DNA from: an uncultured Pelagibacteraceae bacterium
Lineage (GTDB): Bacteria > Pseudomonadota > Alphaproteobacteria > Pelagibacterales > Pelagibacteraceae
Assembly (NCBI GenBank): GCA_902612325.1
Contig: CACMDB010000006.1
Span: forward strand, 21,632 to 85,631
DNA: 64,000 nt
Direction: 5' to 3'
Positions 53,376 to 62,147 of this stretch are shown in pieces. Below the pieces are notes generated by a model. The model saw only the letters and a program-made list of their open reading frames with translations, did no database searches and had not been told where the DNA came from. Numbering within the stretch: the first letter of the stretch is position 1; the number at the start of each line of letters is the position of its first letter. Both the position numbers and the translations under genes were made by a program.

Positions 53376-54572
53376 TTACCTAAAAAGATTTAAAAGAATT
53401 TTATGATTTGGTTCATTTTTGTATTTTTCAGAAATTAAATAATTTTTAGTTATGTAATTATACCGTTTTTTTGTTTGATGTTTAATTATTAAATTAATTT
53501 TATAATCCTTATTTGAATCAACATTTATTAAATCACTTTTCAAATATTTTGAAATAGCTTTAGTAGAATTTATCAATGATATATTCTTAAAATGTTCGTT
53601 AGTTATGATAAATAATATGGGTTTTTTGAATAATATTGCATAAGATATTGCTGATGACATTGTTGTTATAACAAGTTTTGAACTTTTGACTAATTCACCA
53701 GTTAAATATTTTAAAGCAAAACGTTTGTTGTTTTTATAAATTGGAGATTTAAAATTTTCTTCTTCTCTAGGATGTTTGGCAACTTGTATTTTTAAGTTAG
53801 ATTTTTTTTCAAATGATGAAAAAAAATGATCAAGACTTTCTAAAATATCTTTTGAATTTTCTCGTCTATTGGTATTATAATGTGCAGAGTCGCTAGCGGA
53901 ATTTAAGGAAAATGCGCTCAAATATGTTGCCAAATTCCCACTTTTTTTTCTTTTGTTTAATCTTATAAAATTTGATCCATCCCAATCATGTAATCTTAAA
54001 ACTTTCGTATTTTTTAATTTTTTCTTATATTCAAAGTAATTTTTTTTTGAATTAACAAAAATATATTTAGGATAGAAAATATTTAAGAATTTTTTTGTGA
54101 TTAAATTTATGATAAAGATTTTTCTGTGATTAATGACTTGTCTTGGTCTAGTAATAATTCTTATCATTTTATATGAAATAAGATTCTTTAATTCTATTTT
54201 TTTTTGCATATTAAATGGTTGAAACTTTATAAAATCAAAAATACAGACATTTCCTTTTTTTTTGACCAATAAATAATAAATATATAATTCAAGAAAAGTT
54301 GTTGGAAAATGTAAGAAGCAAATAATCAAATTATTTTCATACTTTTTTATTGACTCCAAAATTTTTTCTTTAAATGAGGAGAATTTATAAAATTTGAGAT
54401 ATTTAAACTTATTTTTAAGATATTTGTAATGAGTATCTATATCTTTATTTTTTAAATACGTTAAATCATAACAATCAACATCAAAATATTTTTTAAATTT
54501 TTCTATTTCATATAATTTATAATGGAAGTCTAACCATAAATGCGATTTAATAAAAACAATCTTTTTTTTCAT
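53376..54572 (-). CDS. putative capsule/surface polysaccharide transferase, unassigned
   Basis: A 398-residue soluble protein. The C-terminal third has IQVAKHPREEENF, LKYLTGELVKSSKLVITTMSSAISYAILFKKPILFIIT, a GT-B donor-site pattern (HPRE then SAISYAILF-KP) common in surface-polysaccharide transferases of NeuB-containing clusters. ATYLSAFSLNSASDSAHYNTNR in the middle is also typical of that group. No membrane segment. It is coupled directly to the NeuB-type gene (one-base gap), so transfer of the nonulosonic acid is a reasonable guess. Confidence 0.62.
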   Translation of the reverse strand: MKKKIVFIKSHLWLDFHYKLYEIEKFKKYFDVDCYDLTYLKNKDIDTHYKYLKNKFKYLKFYKFSSFKEKILESIKKYENNLIICFLHFPTTFLELYIYYLLVKKKGNVCIFDFIKFQPFNMQKKIELKNLISYKMIRIITRPRQVINHRKIFIINLITKKFLNIFYPKYIFVNSKKNYFEYKKKLKNTKVLRLHDWDGSNFIRLNKRKKSGNLATYLSAFSLNSASDSAHYNTNRRENSKDILESLDHFFSSFEKKSNLKIQVAKHPREEENFKSPIYKNNKRFALKYLTGELVKSSKLVITTMSSAISYAILFKKPILFIITNEHFKNISLINSTKAISKYLKSDLINVDSNKDYKINLIIKHQTKKRYNYITKNYLISEKYKNEPNHKILLNLFR

Positions 54573-55571
54573 CTAAAAGTTAAAATGATTTTTATGATAT
54601 TCCTTAAACCATAGTATAAATTTTTTAATACCCTCTTTAAACTCTGTTGACTTAAACTTGGGATCAATCTTTTTTAACATTTTAATATCTGCATATGTTT
54701 CTAACATATCTGCCTTCTGTCTTTTGATAAAATTTATATTTGCTTTTTTTTCTAAATAAAATTCAAGATATTTGATAAGTTGCATTAATTTAATTTTTTT
54801 ATTTCTTCCAATATTTATTACATTATGTAATTTTTTTTTATTAAACTTATTAAATTTTAATATCTTGACGATTGACTGAATTACTTCATCAATGTATGTA
54901 AAGTCTCTTTTATGATTTCCATTATTAAATACGTCTATTTTTTTTTCTTGAAGTATTCTTTTACTAAATAAATAATATGCCATATCTGGCCTCCCCCAAG
55001 GACCATAAACAGAAAAAAAACGTAAGCCTGTTGACCTAATTTTATTTATATGACTAAATGCAAACGCTAAAAGTTCATTACATTTTTTCGAAGCAGCATA
55101 TAAATTTAACGGACTATCCACATTATCAATTTCACTAAAAGGTAGCTTTGAATTACCACCATAAACACTACTAGAGCTTGCATACATGAAATGTTTAACA
55201 TTATTTTTTTTGGCAATTTCCAATATATTAAAAAAACCTCTTATATTACTATCAAATACAATTTCTGGTTTTAGTAATGAATATCTAACACCTGGTTGCG
55301 CAGCTAAATGAATAATATACGCAAATTTGTATTTATTTAATTTCATAAGTTCATTTTTTTTATCAATATTACACTTTATAAAAGTAAATAATTTTTTTTG
55401 AGTCATTTTATTCAAAAATTTAATTCTATCGTTTTTGATTTTTTTATCATAGTTTGGATTAAGATTATCAATCCCAACAACTTGAAAACCCATTGATGTC
55501 ATTTTTTTAACTAAGTGAAATCCAATAAAACCGGCTGCACCTGTGATTAAAATTTTTTTTTTGTTTATCAT
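54573..55571 (-). CDS. UDP-glucuronate 4-epimerase-like enzyme
   Basis: Extended short-chain dehydrogenase of 332 residues: ILITGAAGFIGFHLVKKM, GIDNLNPNYDKKIKNDRI, IHLAAQPGVRYSLLKPE, YASSSSVYGGNSKLPFSE, catalytic NLYAASKKCNELLA and RFFSVYGPWGRPDMAYYLF. These blocks are those of UDP-glucuronate/galacturonate 4-epimerases. Together with the UDP-sugar dehydrogenase at 62144 it would supply UDP-galacturonate-type donors. It overlaps the ABC transporter gene by four bases. Confidence 0.87.
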   Translation of the reverse strand: MINKKKILITGAAGFIGFHLVKKMTSMGFQVVGIDNLNPNYDKKIKNDRIKFLNKMTQKKLFTFIKCNIDKKNELMKLNKYKFAYIIHLAAQPGVRYSLLKPEIVFDSNIRGFFNILEIAKKNNVKHFMYASSSSVYGGNSKLPFSEIDNVDSPLNLYAASKKCNELLAFAFSHINKIRSTGLRFFSVYGPWGRPDMAYYLFSKRILQEKKIDVFNNGNHKRDFTYIDEVIQSIVKILKFNKFNKKKLHNVINIGRNKKIKLMQLIKYLEFYLEKKANINFIKRQKADMLETYADIKMLKKIDPKFKSTEFKEGIKKFILWFKEYHKNHFNF

Positions 55572-57277
55572 TTAATTAAAATTAATTTTCTTTTATCAAT
55601 CTTTAATAATTTGTCACATACTTTCAGTGTAGAAAGTTTATGAGAAACAATAAAAATAAATTTGTCTTTTTTAAATCTTTTTATTTCACTAATAATTTTT
55701 TCTTCTAACTCTGGATCTAAAGAACTAGTAAATTCATCTAAAATCAATACAAGTGGTTTATTATAAAGTGCTCTTGCTAAAGAGACTCTTTGTTTTTGAC
55801 CTCCTGAAATATTATCACCATTTTCACCCACTCGACGATAACGAATATCTTTTTTGAATTTAATAAAATCCAAGATTCTGGAGTTTTTTATTGCGTACTG
55901 AAAGTTTTTTTTATCTATTTCATTTGTATTTTGACCAAAAACGATATTATTCTGAATTGTGTCATCAATAAGAGAATAATTTTGCTGCACATAACCAATT
56001 TTTTTATGCCAGAAGTCAAGTTGATCAAGAATATTTAACTTTCCATTAATATAAACACCACCTTTTTTTGGTTCTAGTAAGCCTAAAAGGATATTTATCA
56101 AGGTAGTCTTACCAGCACCACTACCTCCGGTTATTCCATAAATTTTATTTTTTTGAAATTTAAAATTTATTTTACTAAGTATAGGGTTCTTTTTATCTTC
56201 GTAAAAAAAAGTAAGATTTTTTAAACTTAAATCTTTAATATTAATGTCTAAATACTTTTGTTTTACATATTTTTTTTCTTTAATCTTAAATAGCCGATGT
56301 ATAGTATTAACAACAGAATTATAATAACTTAAAAGTTGCAAAGAGGATATTAGTCTGGAAAGTGAGGGTATCAATTTAATACCAACAGCAGCAAAAATAA
56401 CTAATGAAACCATAATATCCTCAACAGAACTTTCGGTTGCAAGATAATAAAAAATTAATACCGAAAAAATTAAAATTAATAACCACTCAAGCCATAACCT
56501 AGGAAGAGAATTAAAAAAATTTTGCCTGAATTCTGAATAGCGAATATTTGTATTCAGCTTTATAAATTTTTTAACAAAAAAATTTATTTTTTTATAAATT
56601 TTAATCTCTTTAATAAGTTTAAATGCTTCATTCTTAATTTTAAATGAAAGACCCATATTTTGTTGTCTAATTTTCCCCCAAATTTTTGCTTTTTTATTTA
56701 TGTACCTGGTAAAAAAATATCCTATTGAAATAAGAGCTAATATGACAAAACCAGATCCCGTGGGTTCAAAAATAATAACGAAAAGAATTAAACCAAAAAA
56801 TAAAACACATTCTTTCATCAATAAAATTATATTTCTTAGGAGCATTCTAATGGTATCAGAGTCCTGAATATTCCTTATAAACTCAGAGGAATTATTATTT
56901 AAATAAAATTGTAATGGTTGATTTAGATATATCTGAAATAGTTTATTTGAAATTTCAGCTCTTGTAGTAGTCAAAAATTTTTGCTCTAAGAAAGAATATA
57001 TTGTTAAAAAGATAGTTTTTATACTTTGAGTAATTAATATCAAAATAGCAATAAAAAACAAAATTTCTTTTTTTGTTTTAGTTTCTAAATTAAAAAATTC
57101 AAATAATTTGTTAAAATCACTTTGTGTACCCTCAGAAACAATTGTTGAAACAAAAGGTATAAGTAAGCCAATACTCATCGTTTCAAGAAGCATCGCAAAT
57201 AGAGAAAAAATGAAAAATAATAAAAAAATTAATTTTCTTTTTTTATCAAGTAAATTTATTATTTTTAAAATTGGCAT
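55568..57277 (-). CDS. ABC transporter, MsbA/PglK type, fused permease-ATPase
   Basis: Half-transporter of 569 residues likely to flip lipid-linked glycans across the inner membrane. Hydrophobic helices at about residues 18-42, 72-95, 148-190 and 262-312 form the six-helix membrane domain. The ATPase domain has Walker A GGSGAGKT (384-391), the Q-loop YVQQNYS, the signature ISGGQKQRVSLARAL and Walker B LVLILDEFTSSLD. It resembles PglK of Campylobacter in placement inside a glycan cluster. No separate Wzx flippase is seen. Confidence 0.88.
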   Translation of the reverse strand: MPILKIINLLDKKRKLIFLLFFIFSLFAMLLETMSIGLLIPFVSTIVSEGTQSDFNKLFEFFNLETKTKKEILFFIAILILITQSIKTIFLTIYSFLEQKFLTTTRAEISNKLFQIYLNQPLQFYLNNNSSEFIRNIQDSDTIRMLLRNIILLMKECVLFFGLILFVIIFEPTGSGFVILALISIGYFFTRYINKKAKIWGKIRQQNMGLSFKIKNEAFKLIKEIKIYKKINFFVKKFIKLNTNIRYSEFRQNFFNSLPRLWLEWLLILIFSVLIFYYLATESSVEDIMVSLVIFAAVGIKLIPSLSRLISSLQLLSYYNSVVNTIHRLFKIKEKKYVKQKYLDINIKDLSLKNLTFFYEDKKNPILSKINFKFQKNKIYGITGGSGAGKTTLINILLGLLEPKKGGVYINGKLNILDQLDFWHKKIGYVQQNYSLIDDTIQNNIVFGQNTNEIDKKNFQYAIKNSRILDFIKFKKDIRYRRVGENGDNISGGQKQRVSLARALYNKPLVLILDEFTSSLDPELEEKIISEIKRFKKDKFIFIVSHKLSTLKVCDKLLKIDKRKLILIK

Positions 57278-57281
57278 AACT

Positions 57282-58424
57282 TTAAATTAAAATTTCTTTC
57301 AATGAATTTGCTATATGATCTAAATCTTTTTTATTTAAATGTGGCCCCAAAGGTAATGAGATAGATTTGTCGCTTATGAATTCTGCGTTTTTAAATTGAT
57401 TTTTTTTATAACCATATTTTTCTTTATAGTATTTCATTCTTGGCACTGGTTGAGGATAATTTACACTTACGCCTATATTTTTTTTTTCTAAATTAGTAAT
57501 AATTAAGTTTCTCTCTTTTAACTTTTTATCTAAAAGAAGAATATTCATGCAATAGTATGCATTAATTGAGTTTTTATTTTTAGAGAATAATATTTTTAAA
57601 TTTTTAATTTTTTCAATTTTATTTTTTAAATAAAAAAAATTTTTTTTTCTAAGTCTCAAAAAGTAAGGAAGTTTTTTTAATTGTTCTACACCTATTGCCG
57701 CATGAATTTCGCTCATTCTATAGTTGAACCCTACATCAATTGTATCGTAAATACCTGGAATTTTTCTTTCTAGGAAAGATCGACCAACCCCTAGGGATTT
57801 TTTAATTTTTATTTTTTCATAAATTTTTTTATTGTTTGTAATAATCATTCCACCTTCACCAGAGGTAATTTGTTTTGTAGGATAAAAAGAAAATACTCCT
57901 GCATCACCCCATAAACCAGTGTGAATTTTTTTATAAATCGCACCCAATGACAGCGCGCAATCCTCTAATAGAAAAATTTTATTTTTCTTTGCTAACTTTT
58001 TTAACTTATCCATTTCAACTGGAAAACCTAGAAAATGAACTATACAAATTGCTTTTGTTTTTTTATTTATTTTCTTCTCTACTTTTCTAATGTCAATATT
58101 TCCATCGGCTAAGTTAGAGTCAACAAAAACTGGTTTTGCACCTGTAAGTTCTACAGCATGTGCAGTTGCTACATGAGTTTGAGCAGGAACTATAACCTCA
58201 TCTCCTTTTTTTAAACCTATGGAAAAGTAAAATAAATGCATACCACTCGTACAAGAATTTACGGTAGTTGCATATTTTGCTTTAGTGAGTCTTTTAAAAT
58301 TTTGTTCAAATTTTTTACATTTAACACCTTGTGAGTAAATTCCGCTATTTAAAATTTTAAGAACTTCTTTTTTTTCTTTAGAGTCAATTAATGGACTTGC
58401 AAATTTAATGGTTTTTTTTGTCAT
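57282..58424 (-). CDS. DegT/DnrJ/EryC1 family sugar aminotransferase
   Basis: PLP-dependent aminotransferase that adds an amino group to a keto sugar nucleotide. Visible: GIYSQGVKCKKFEQNF, NSCTSGMHLF, VIVPAQTHVATAHAVELTGAKPVFVD, LLEDCALSLGAIY, and SFYPTKQITSGEGGMI with the PLP lysine at 184; GFNYRMSEIHAAIG ends the catalytic half. The length of 380 is normal. It could serve as the PseC partner of PseB or make the aminosugar for the DesII-like enzyme. It overlaps the GH57-like gene by four bases. Confidence 0.9.
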   Translation of the reverse strand: MTKKTIKFASPLIDSKEKKEVLKILNSGIYSQGVKCKKFEQNFKRLTKAKYATTVNSCTSGMHLFYFSIGLKKGDEVIVPAQTHVATAHAVELTGAKPVFVDSNLADGNIDIRKVEKKINKKTKAICIVHFLGFPVEMDKLKKLAKKNKIFLLEDCALSLGAIYKKIHTGLWGDAGVFSFYPTKQITSGEGGMIITNNKKIYEKIKIKKSLGVGRSFLERKIPGIYDTIDVGFNYRMSEIHAAIGVEQLKKLPYFLRLRKKNFFYLKNKIEKIKNLKILFSKNKNSINAYYCMNILLLDKKLKERNLIITNLEKKNIGVSVNYPQPVPRMKYYKEKYGYKKNQFKNAEFISDKSISLPLGPHLNKKDLDHIANSLKEILI

Positions 58425-60346
58425 AATTTATTTTTAATATTTATTTTAATACTCGCATCTAAATTTTTAAAAAAGACCTCAGAGTTAGTTTCATCACTTT
58501 CTTTTGCAGAAAAAAATAATCTTAATAAATACGAATTTTTTTTTTTCTCATATTCAATCATCGGAACCAAGCAAGATAAATTTTGATTTATTGTAAAATG
58601 TATCTCTTTTTTATTATCCCCGACTATAATTTTTCCGTTTGTTGCTGAAATTGAGTTATTGGTCGTGACTAAACTACCAACATTTTCAACGAAAGACCCA
58701 TGATTAAAATTTTTATCTTTTAAATAAAACCTTTCTGGTTTTTTACCCCCTAAATGTGACTCAATAAAAATTTTTTTCTTATCAAAATTTTCAGGATTAA
58801 AAGTTATAAAGTTAAGTCTTAAATAACTTGATATTAAATTTTTAAATCTATAATTTACGATTAATTCAGGCTTATCTTTATTCAATATAATTTCTTTATC
58901 ACATTGTGCTTTATTATCAATCTTGTGTAATACACGAAAAATTAGAAAATTTTTTTTAGAAAAATAATTCACTTTATTTTCCTCAAGTCCTGAAAATCTT
59001 TTTAAATTTTTCTTATTTAACAATGTGTAATGTGAAGTAAAAAAATCACTCTCAAAAACTGAATTATTAAAAAACCCTTGCTTTATAGCTCCAAATAATT
59101 TCTCTTTACTTGTTGAATTACTAACAAAAGAGTCAATTGTAAGTCCCTTTTTTTTATTTAATGTTAAACTACATCGGGAATTTTGATAGTATAAATAATT
59201 TTCATTTTCAGAAAGATTAATAATATTTTTTTTTGAATATTTTTTTTTAGTAAAAAATAAAAAATTTTTGTTTTTTAACTCACTTGAATTTATCAGTTTA
59301 TCTATTTCATGATAAAAATTTGAAACTTTTTTTTTTGTGGGAAATGTTCTAAAATCACTTCCCCATAATTCACATAATTTTAAATAATTTTTTTTTGAAT
59401 TTTTTTTACTTTTTATGGAATTAAATGCTCTATGACAAAGCGTATTTAATTCTAGATTATTTTGGCCAGCGAGCAACCATCTATTTATATTATATTTCTT
59501 TTGTTTTTTTACTATTGTTGGGCTTATTATAGATGTTAGGTTTATTTTTTTTTTATAGTTTATTTTTTTTAAAAGATTGATGAAAAAGAAAAATTGATGA
59601 TTTTTATTGTTTTTAAAAATTCTTAATAAATTGCTTATTTTTTTCCATTCATCATTATATAATGGTCTTTCGGACTTTTTTCCTTTTGGCCTATAGTCAA
59701 ATATTTCAACATCACTCGAATACAGACAAAAGAATTTTTTTTTATAGTTTTGTAAATAATCTAAATAATCTCCATAATTTATATCTCCAAAAATATATCT
59801 TTGAAAACGTTGAAATGAAATTGAATTTGACCAAATTACTGGTATAGAATTTCCTTTCTCATCAATTAAAATCTGTGGTTCCTGAGTATCACTCTCAAAA
59901 TTTGGATGATTTAAGTGATCTATAATAATTGCTTTATAAAATTTTTTATAAATACCAATAAGTGAATTTGAAAAAGCTTGCTCATTTATCAAAGCAATTT
60001 TAGGCGTATAACTTAGAAGTTTTTTGTAAATTTCATTACCATATAATAAATTTTTATAATTGATATCATAAGGAACACCTGGTCCAATTATTTGTGCAAA
60101 TCCAGAACCTATAAACTCACATTTTTTTGTTTTTATTAATTTTTTGAGTTTGCTTATCCATTGTGGGTCTAGGGAATAAATATCATTTAAACTTTTTCCA
60201 CTTGCCTCAATAGAGAATTTAAAACCCCCTTTTTCCACTAAATTTAATAGAGGCCAATAACATCTCTCAATAACTTTTTTTAAGTTTTTTTTCTCGATTG
60301 AGGAAAACGATGTATTAATATGAAATAAGCTATATGATGTTTTCAT
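58421..60346 (-). CDS. GH57-like glycan-active protein
   Basis: A 641-residue protein whose N-terminal half looks like a family 57 glycoside hydrolase (beta/alpha)7 barrel: LFHINTSFS (8-15), FSIEASGKSL, IGSGFAQIIGPGVPY (79-93), ALINEQAFSNSLI with a possible nucleophile Glu122, IIIDHLNHP, and YSSDVEIFDYRP with Asp212 as possible acid. The C-terminal half is a beta-rich region without clear motifs. There is no signal peptide, so it would act in the cytoplasm. It may trim or rearrange a glycan or be a non-catalytic relative. It overlaps both neighbours. Confidence 0.7.
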   Translation of the reverse strand: MKTSYSLFHINTSFSSIEKKNLKKVIERCYWPLLNLVEKGGFKFSIEASGKSLNDIYSLDPQWISKLKKLIKTKKCEFIGSGFAQIIGPGVPYDINYKNLLYGNEIYKKLLSYTPKIALINEQAFSNSLIGIYKKFYKAIIIDHLNHPNFESDTQEPQILIDEKGNSIPVIWSNSISFQRFQRYIFGDINYGDYLDYLQNYKKKFFCLYSSDVEIFDYRPKGKKSERPLYNDEWKKISNLLRIFKNNKNHQFFFFINLLKKINYKKKINLTSIISPTIVKKQKKYNINRWLLAGQNNLELNTLCHRAFNSIKSKKNSKKNYLKLCELWGSDFRTFPTKKKVSNFYHEIDKLINSSELKNKNFLFFTKKKYSKKNIINLSENENYLYYQNSRCSLTLNKKKGLTIDSFVSNSTSKEKLFGAIKQGFFNNSVFESDFFTSHYTLLNKKNLKRFSGLEENKVNYFSKKNFLIFRVLHKIDNKAQCDKEIILNKDKPELIVNYRFKNLISSYLRLNFITFNPENFDKKKIFIESHLGGKKPERFYLKDKNFNHGSFVENVGSLVTTNNSISATNGKIIVGDNKKEIHFTINQNLSCLVPMIEYEKKKNSYLLRLFFSAKESDETNSEVFFKNLDASIKINIKNKL

Positions 60347-61283
60347 TTAATAATTTTTTAATTCCATCGATTAATTTTATTTTAGGATTATAATTTAATT
60401 CTTTAATTGCTTTTGAAATATCTGGTTTTCTCTCGTATATCTCTCTTTTTGATGTTCTGTCACTTTTCAAAAAATTGATTTTTTTAATCTTAACTTTTTT
60501 TTTTGATAATTTATAAACTAATTTTGCTAAGTTAATTATCTTGATTGGTTCTTTATTGTTGCCAATGTTATAAATCTTATTTTTTTTATTTTGAAAAATT
60601 AATTTAATTAATGCTTTTGTTGCATCGTCTACATAACAAAATGATCGTACTTGATTGCCCTTTCCATAAATTTTAATAAATTTATTATTCTTTATCTTGT
60701 TAACAAAATTTGGTATGACAAATTCTTTATTTTGAGAAACGCCATAAATATTAAAAAATCTACATATATTAAAGTTTAAATTATATTTTTTACAATATTC
60801 TTTGATGTATTCCTCATTAACAACTTTAGTCAGACCATATATGGATTTTGGTTTTAAAAAAAAATCTTCTTTTAAAAAAAAACTTCCTCCCTCTCCGTAA
60901 ACTTCAGATGAGGATGAAAATATAATTTTCTTAATTCTTTTTTTTTTACAAAAATTTAAAACATTAATTGTTCCCAAAATATTAGTATTCAAACATTTCA
61001 ATCTATTTAGTTCTGTGTTTCTTACACCTAGATATGCTGCTAAATGAATAACAACATCAATTTTAATATTCTTAGTTTTCTTATATAAATTATCTAAGTT
61101 TTCGATTGACCCTTTAACAAAAACAATATTAGATTTACTTTCAGGTTTTAGTAAATCGTAACAGATGGGTTTAATTTTTTTTTTAATCAAACCATTAACA
61201 AGTGATTTACCAATAAGTCCTGAGCTACCAATTACTAAAATTTTATATTTTTTATCAAAGTTATATGATGATTTTTTTTTCAT
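60330..61283 (-). CDS. NAD-dependent epimerase/dehydratase
   Basis: Extended short-chain dehydrogenase of 317 residues: ILVIGSSGLIGKSLVNGL, VIHLAAYLGVRNTELNRL, FSSSSEVYGEGGSF, catalytic SIYGLTKVVNEEY (Tyr/Lys), CRFFNIYGVSQNKEFVIPNF, RSFCYVDDATKAL and IYNIGNNKEPI. It probably acts on a UDP-linked sugar. The 18-residue C-terminal stretch overlaps the GH57-like start by 17 bases. It is preceded by a NeuB-type gene. Confidence 0.82.
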   Translation of the reverse strand: MKKKSSYNFDKKYKILVIGSSGLIGKSLVNGLIKKKIKPICYDLLKPESKSNIVFVKGSIENLDNLYKKTKNIKIDVVIHLAAYLGVRNTELNRLKCLNTNILGTINVLNFCKKKRIKKIIFSSSSEVYGEGGSFFLKEDFFLKPKSIYGLTKVVNEEYIKEYCKKYNLNFNICRFFNIYGVSQNKEFVIPNFVNKIKNNKFIKIYGKGNQVRSFCYVDDATKALIKLIFQNKKNKIYNIGNNKEPIKIINLAKLVYKLSKKKVKIKKINFLKSDRTSKREIYERKPDISKAIKELNYNPKIKLIDGIKKLLNENII

Positions 61284-61286
61284 AGT

Positions 61287-62147
61287 TTATAATTTTTCCC
61301 TGTAAATTTTAATAGGTCTTAATCCATCCGATGGGTCAGCTCTAAATCTTCTTTCAATAATCTCCTCCTTTGCAAAATTTTTTTTTAATTTTCCCTCAAT
61401 TTGCTTCTCATTATAAATATAATTCATCATTTTTTGTAAATCCCGAGGTAACCAACAATGATGATTTCCCTCTTTTTCTTCCCAACCAAAACCGTCCAAA
61501 TCAAAATGAAGTTCTATTATTTCTGCATTTTGATATTTTATAGCATTTAATATGATTAGAGAATTTACAGTATGATCTGACCAACCAACAGGGCATTTGA
61601 ATTTTTTCTTTAGAAATTTAATTGATTGCAAATTACAGCTTGTTGGATTTGCGGGATAAGCTGAAACACAATGCAATAAACTAACATTATTATTAAATTT
61701 TTTCAAAGTGTTAAAAGCTCTTTGCACTTCCTCAAAAGTTGCCATACCTGTAGATAAAATTATTGGTTTATTGGTCTTTGCACATGCTTCTAGAATATCT
61801 TTCCAATTAATCTCGTAGGAAGCAATTTTAAAGAAATCAACATATTTTTGCAAAATTTTTACTGCTTTAATATCAAATGGTGTACATCCAAATTTAATTT
61901 TTTTTTTTTTACAATAATTGTATAATTTAGGAATAAATTTTTCTGGCAACTCCCTTTTTTTTATCTTATTAACATTTTTAAATAACTTCTTTGCATCTTT
62001 GGAAAATAGTTTATTTATTTTAAATAATTGAAATTTGACTGCATAAAATCCCAATTTTTTTGCTTCATCTATCAATTTATAACACCTTTTAAGATCCTTA
62101 TTATGATTACTACCAATTTCTGCAATAAATTTAGTTTTATATGTCAT
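61287..62147 (-). CDS. NeuB-family synthase lacking a SAF domain
   Basis: A second NeuB-type PEP-condensing enzyme, 286 residues. The barrel motifs FIAEIGSNHNKDLKRCYKLI, YAVKFQLFKINKLFS, CTPFDIKAV, FFKIASYEINW, IILSTGMATFEEV, SLLHCVSAYPANP, VGWSDHTVNS and ELHFDLDGFGWE are present. The protein stops right after the barrel, so the C-terminal antifreeze-like domain of true sialic acid synthases, which reaches into the partner subunit's active site, is missing. The product is uncertain; it may be a shorter 3-deoxy sugar acid. It overlaps the dehydrogenase gene by four bases. Confidence 0.82.
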   Translation of the reverse strand: MTYKTKFIAEIGSNHNKDLKRCYKLIDEAKKLGFYAVKFQLFKINKLFSKDAKKLFKNVNKIKKRELPEKFIPKLYNYCKKKKIKFGCTPFDIKAVKILQKYVDFFKIASYEINWKDILEACAKTNKPIILSTGMATFEEVQRAFNTLKKFNNNVSLLHCVSAYPANPTSCNLQSIKFLKKKFKCPVGWSDHTVNSLIILNAIKYQNAEIIELHFDLDGFGWEEKEGNHHCWLPRDLQKMMNYIYNEKQIEGKLKKNFAKEEIIERRFRADPSDGLRPIKIYREKL

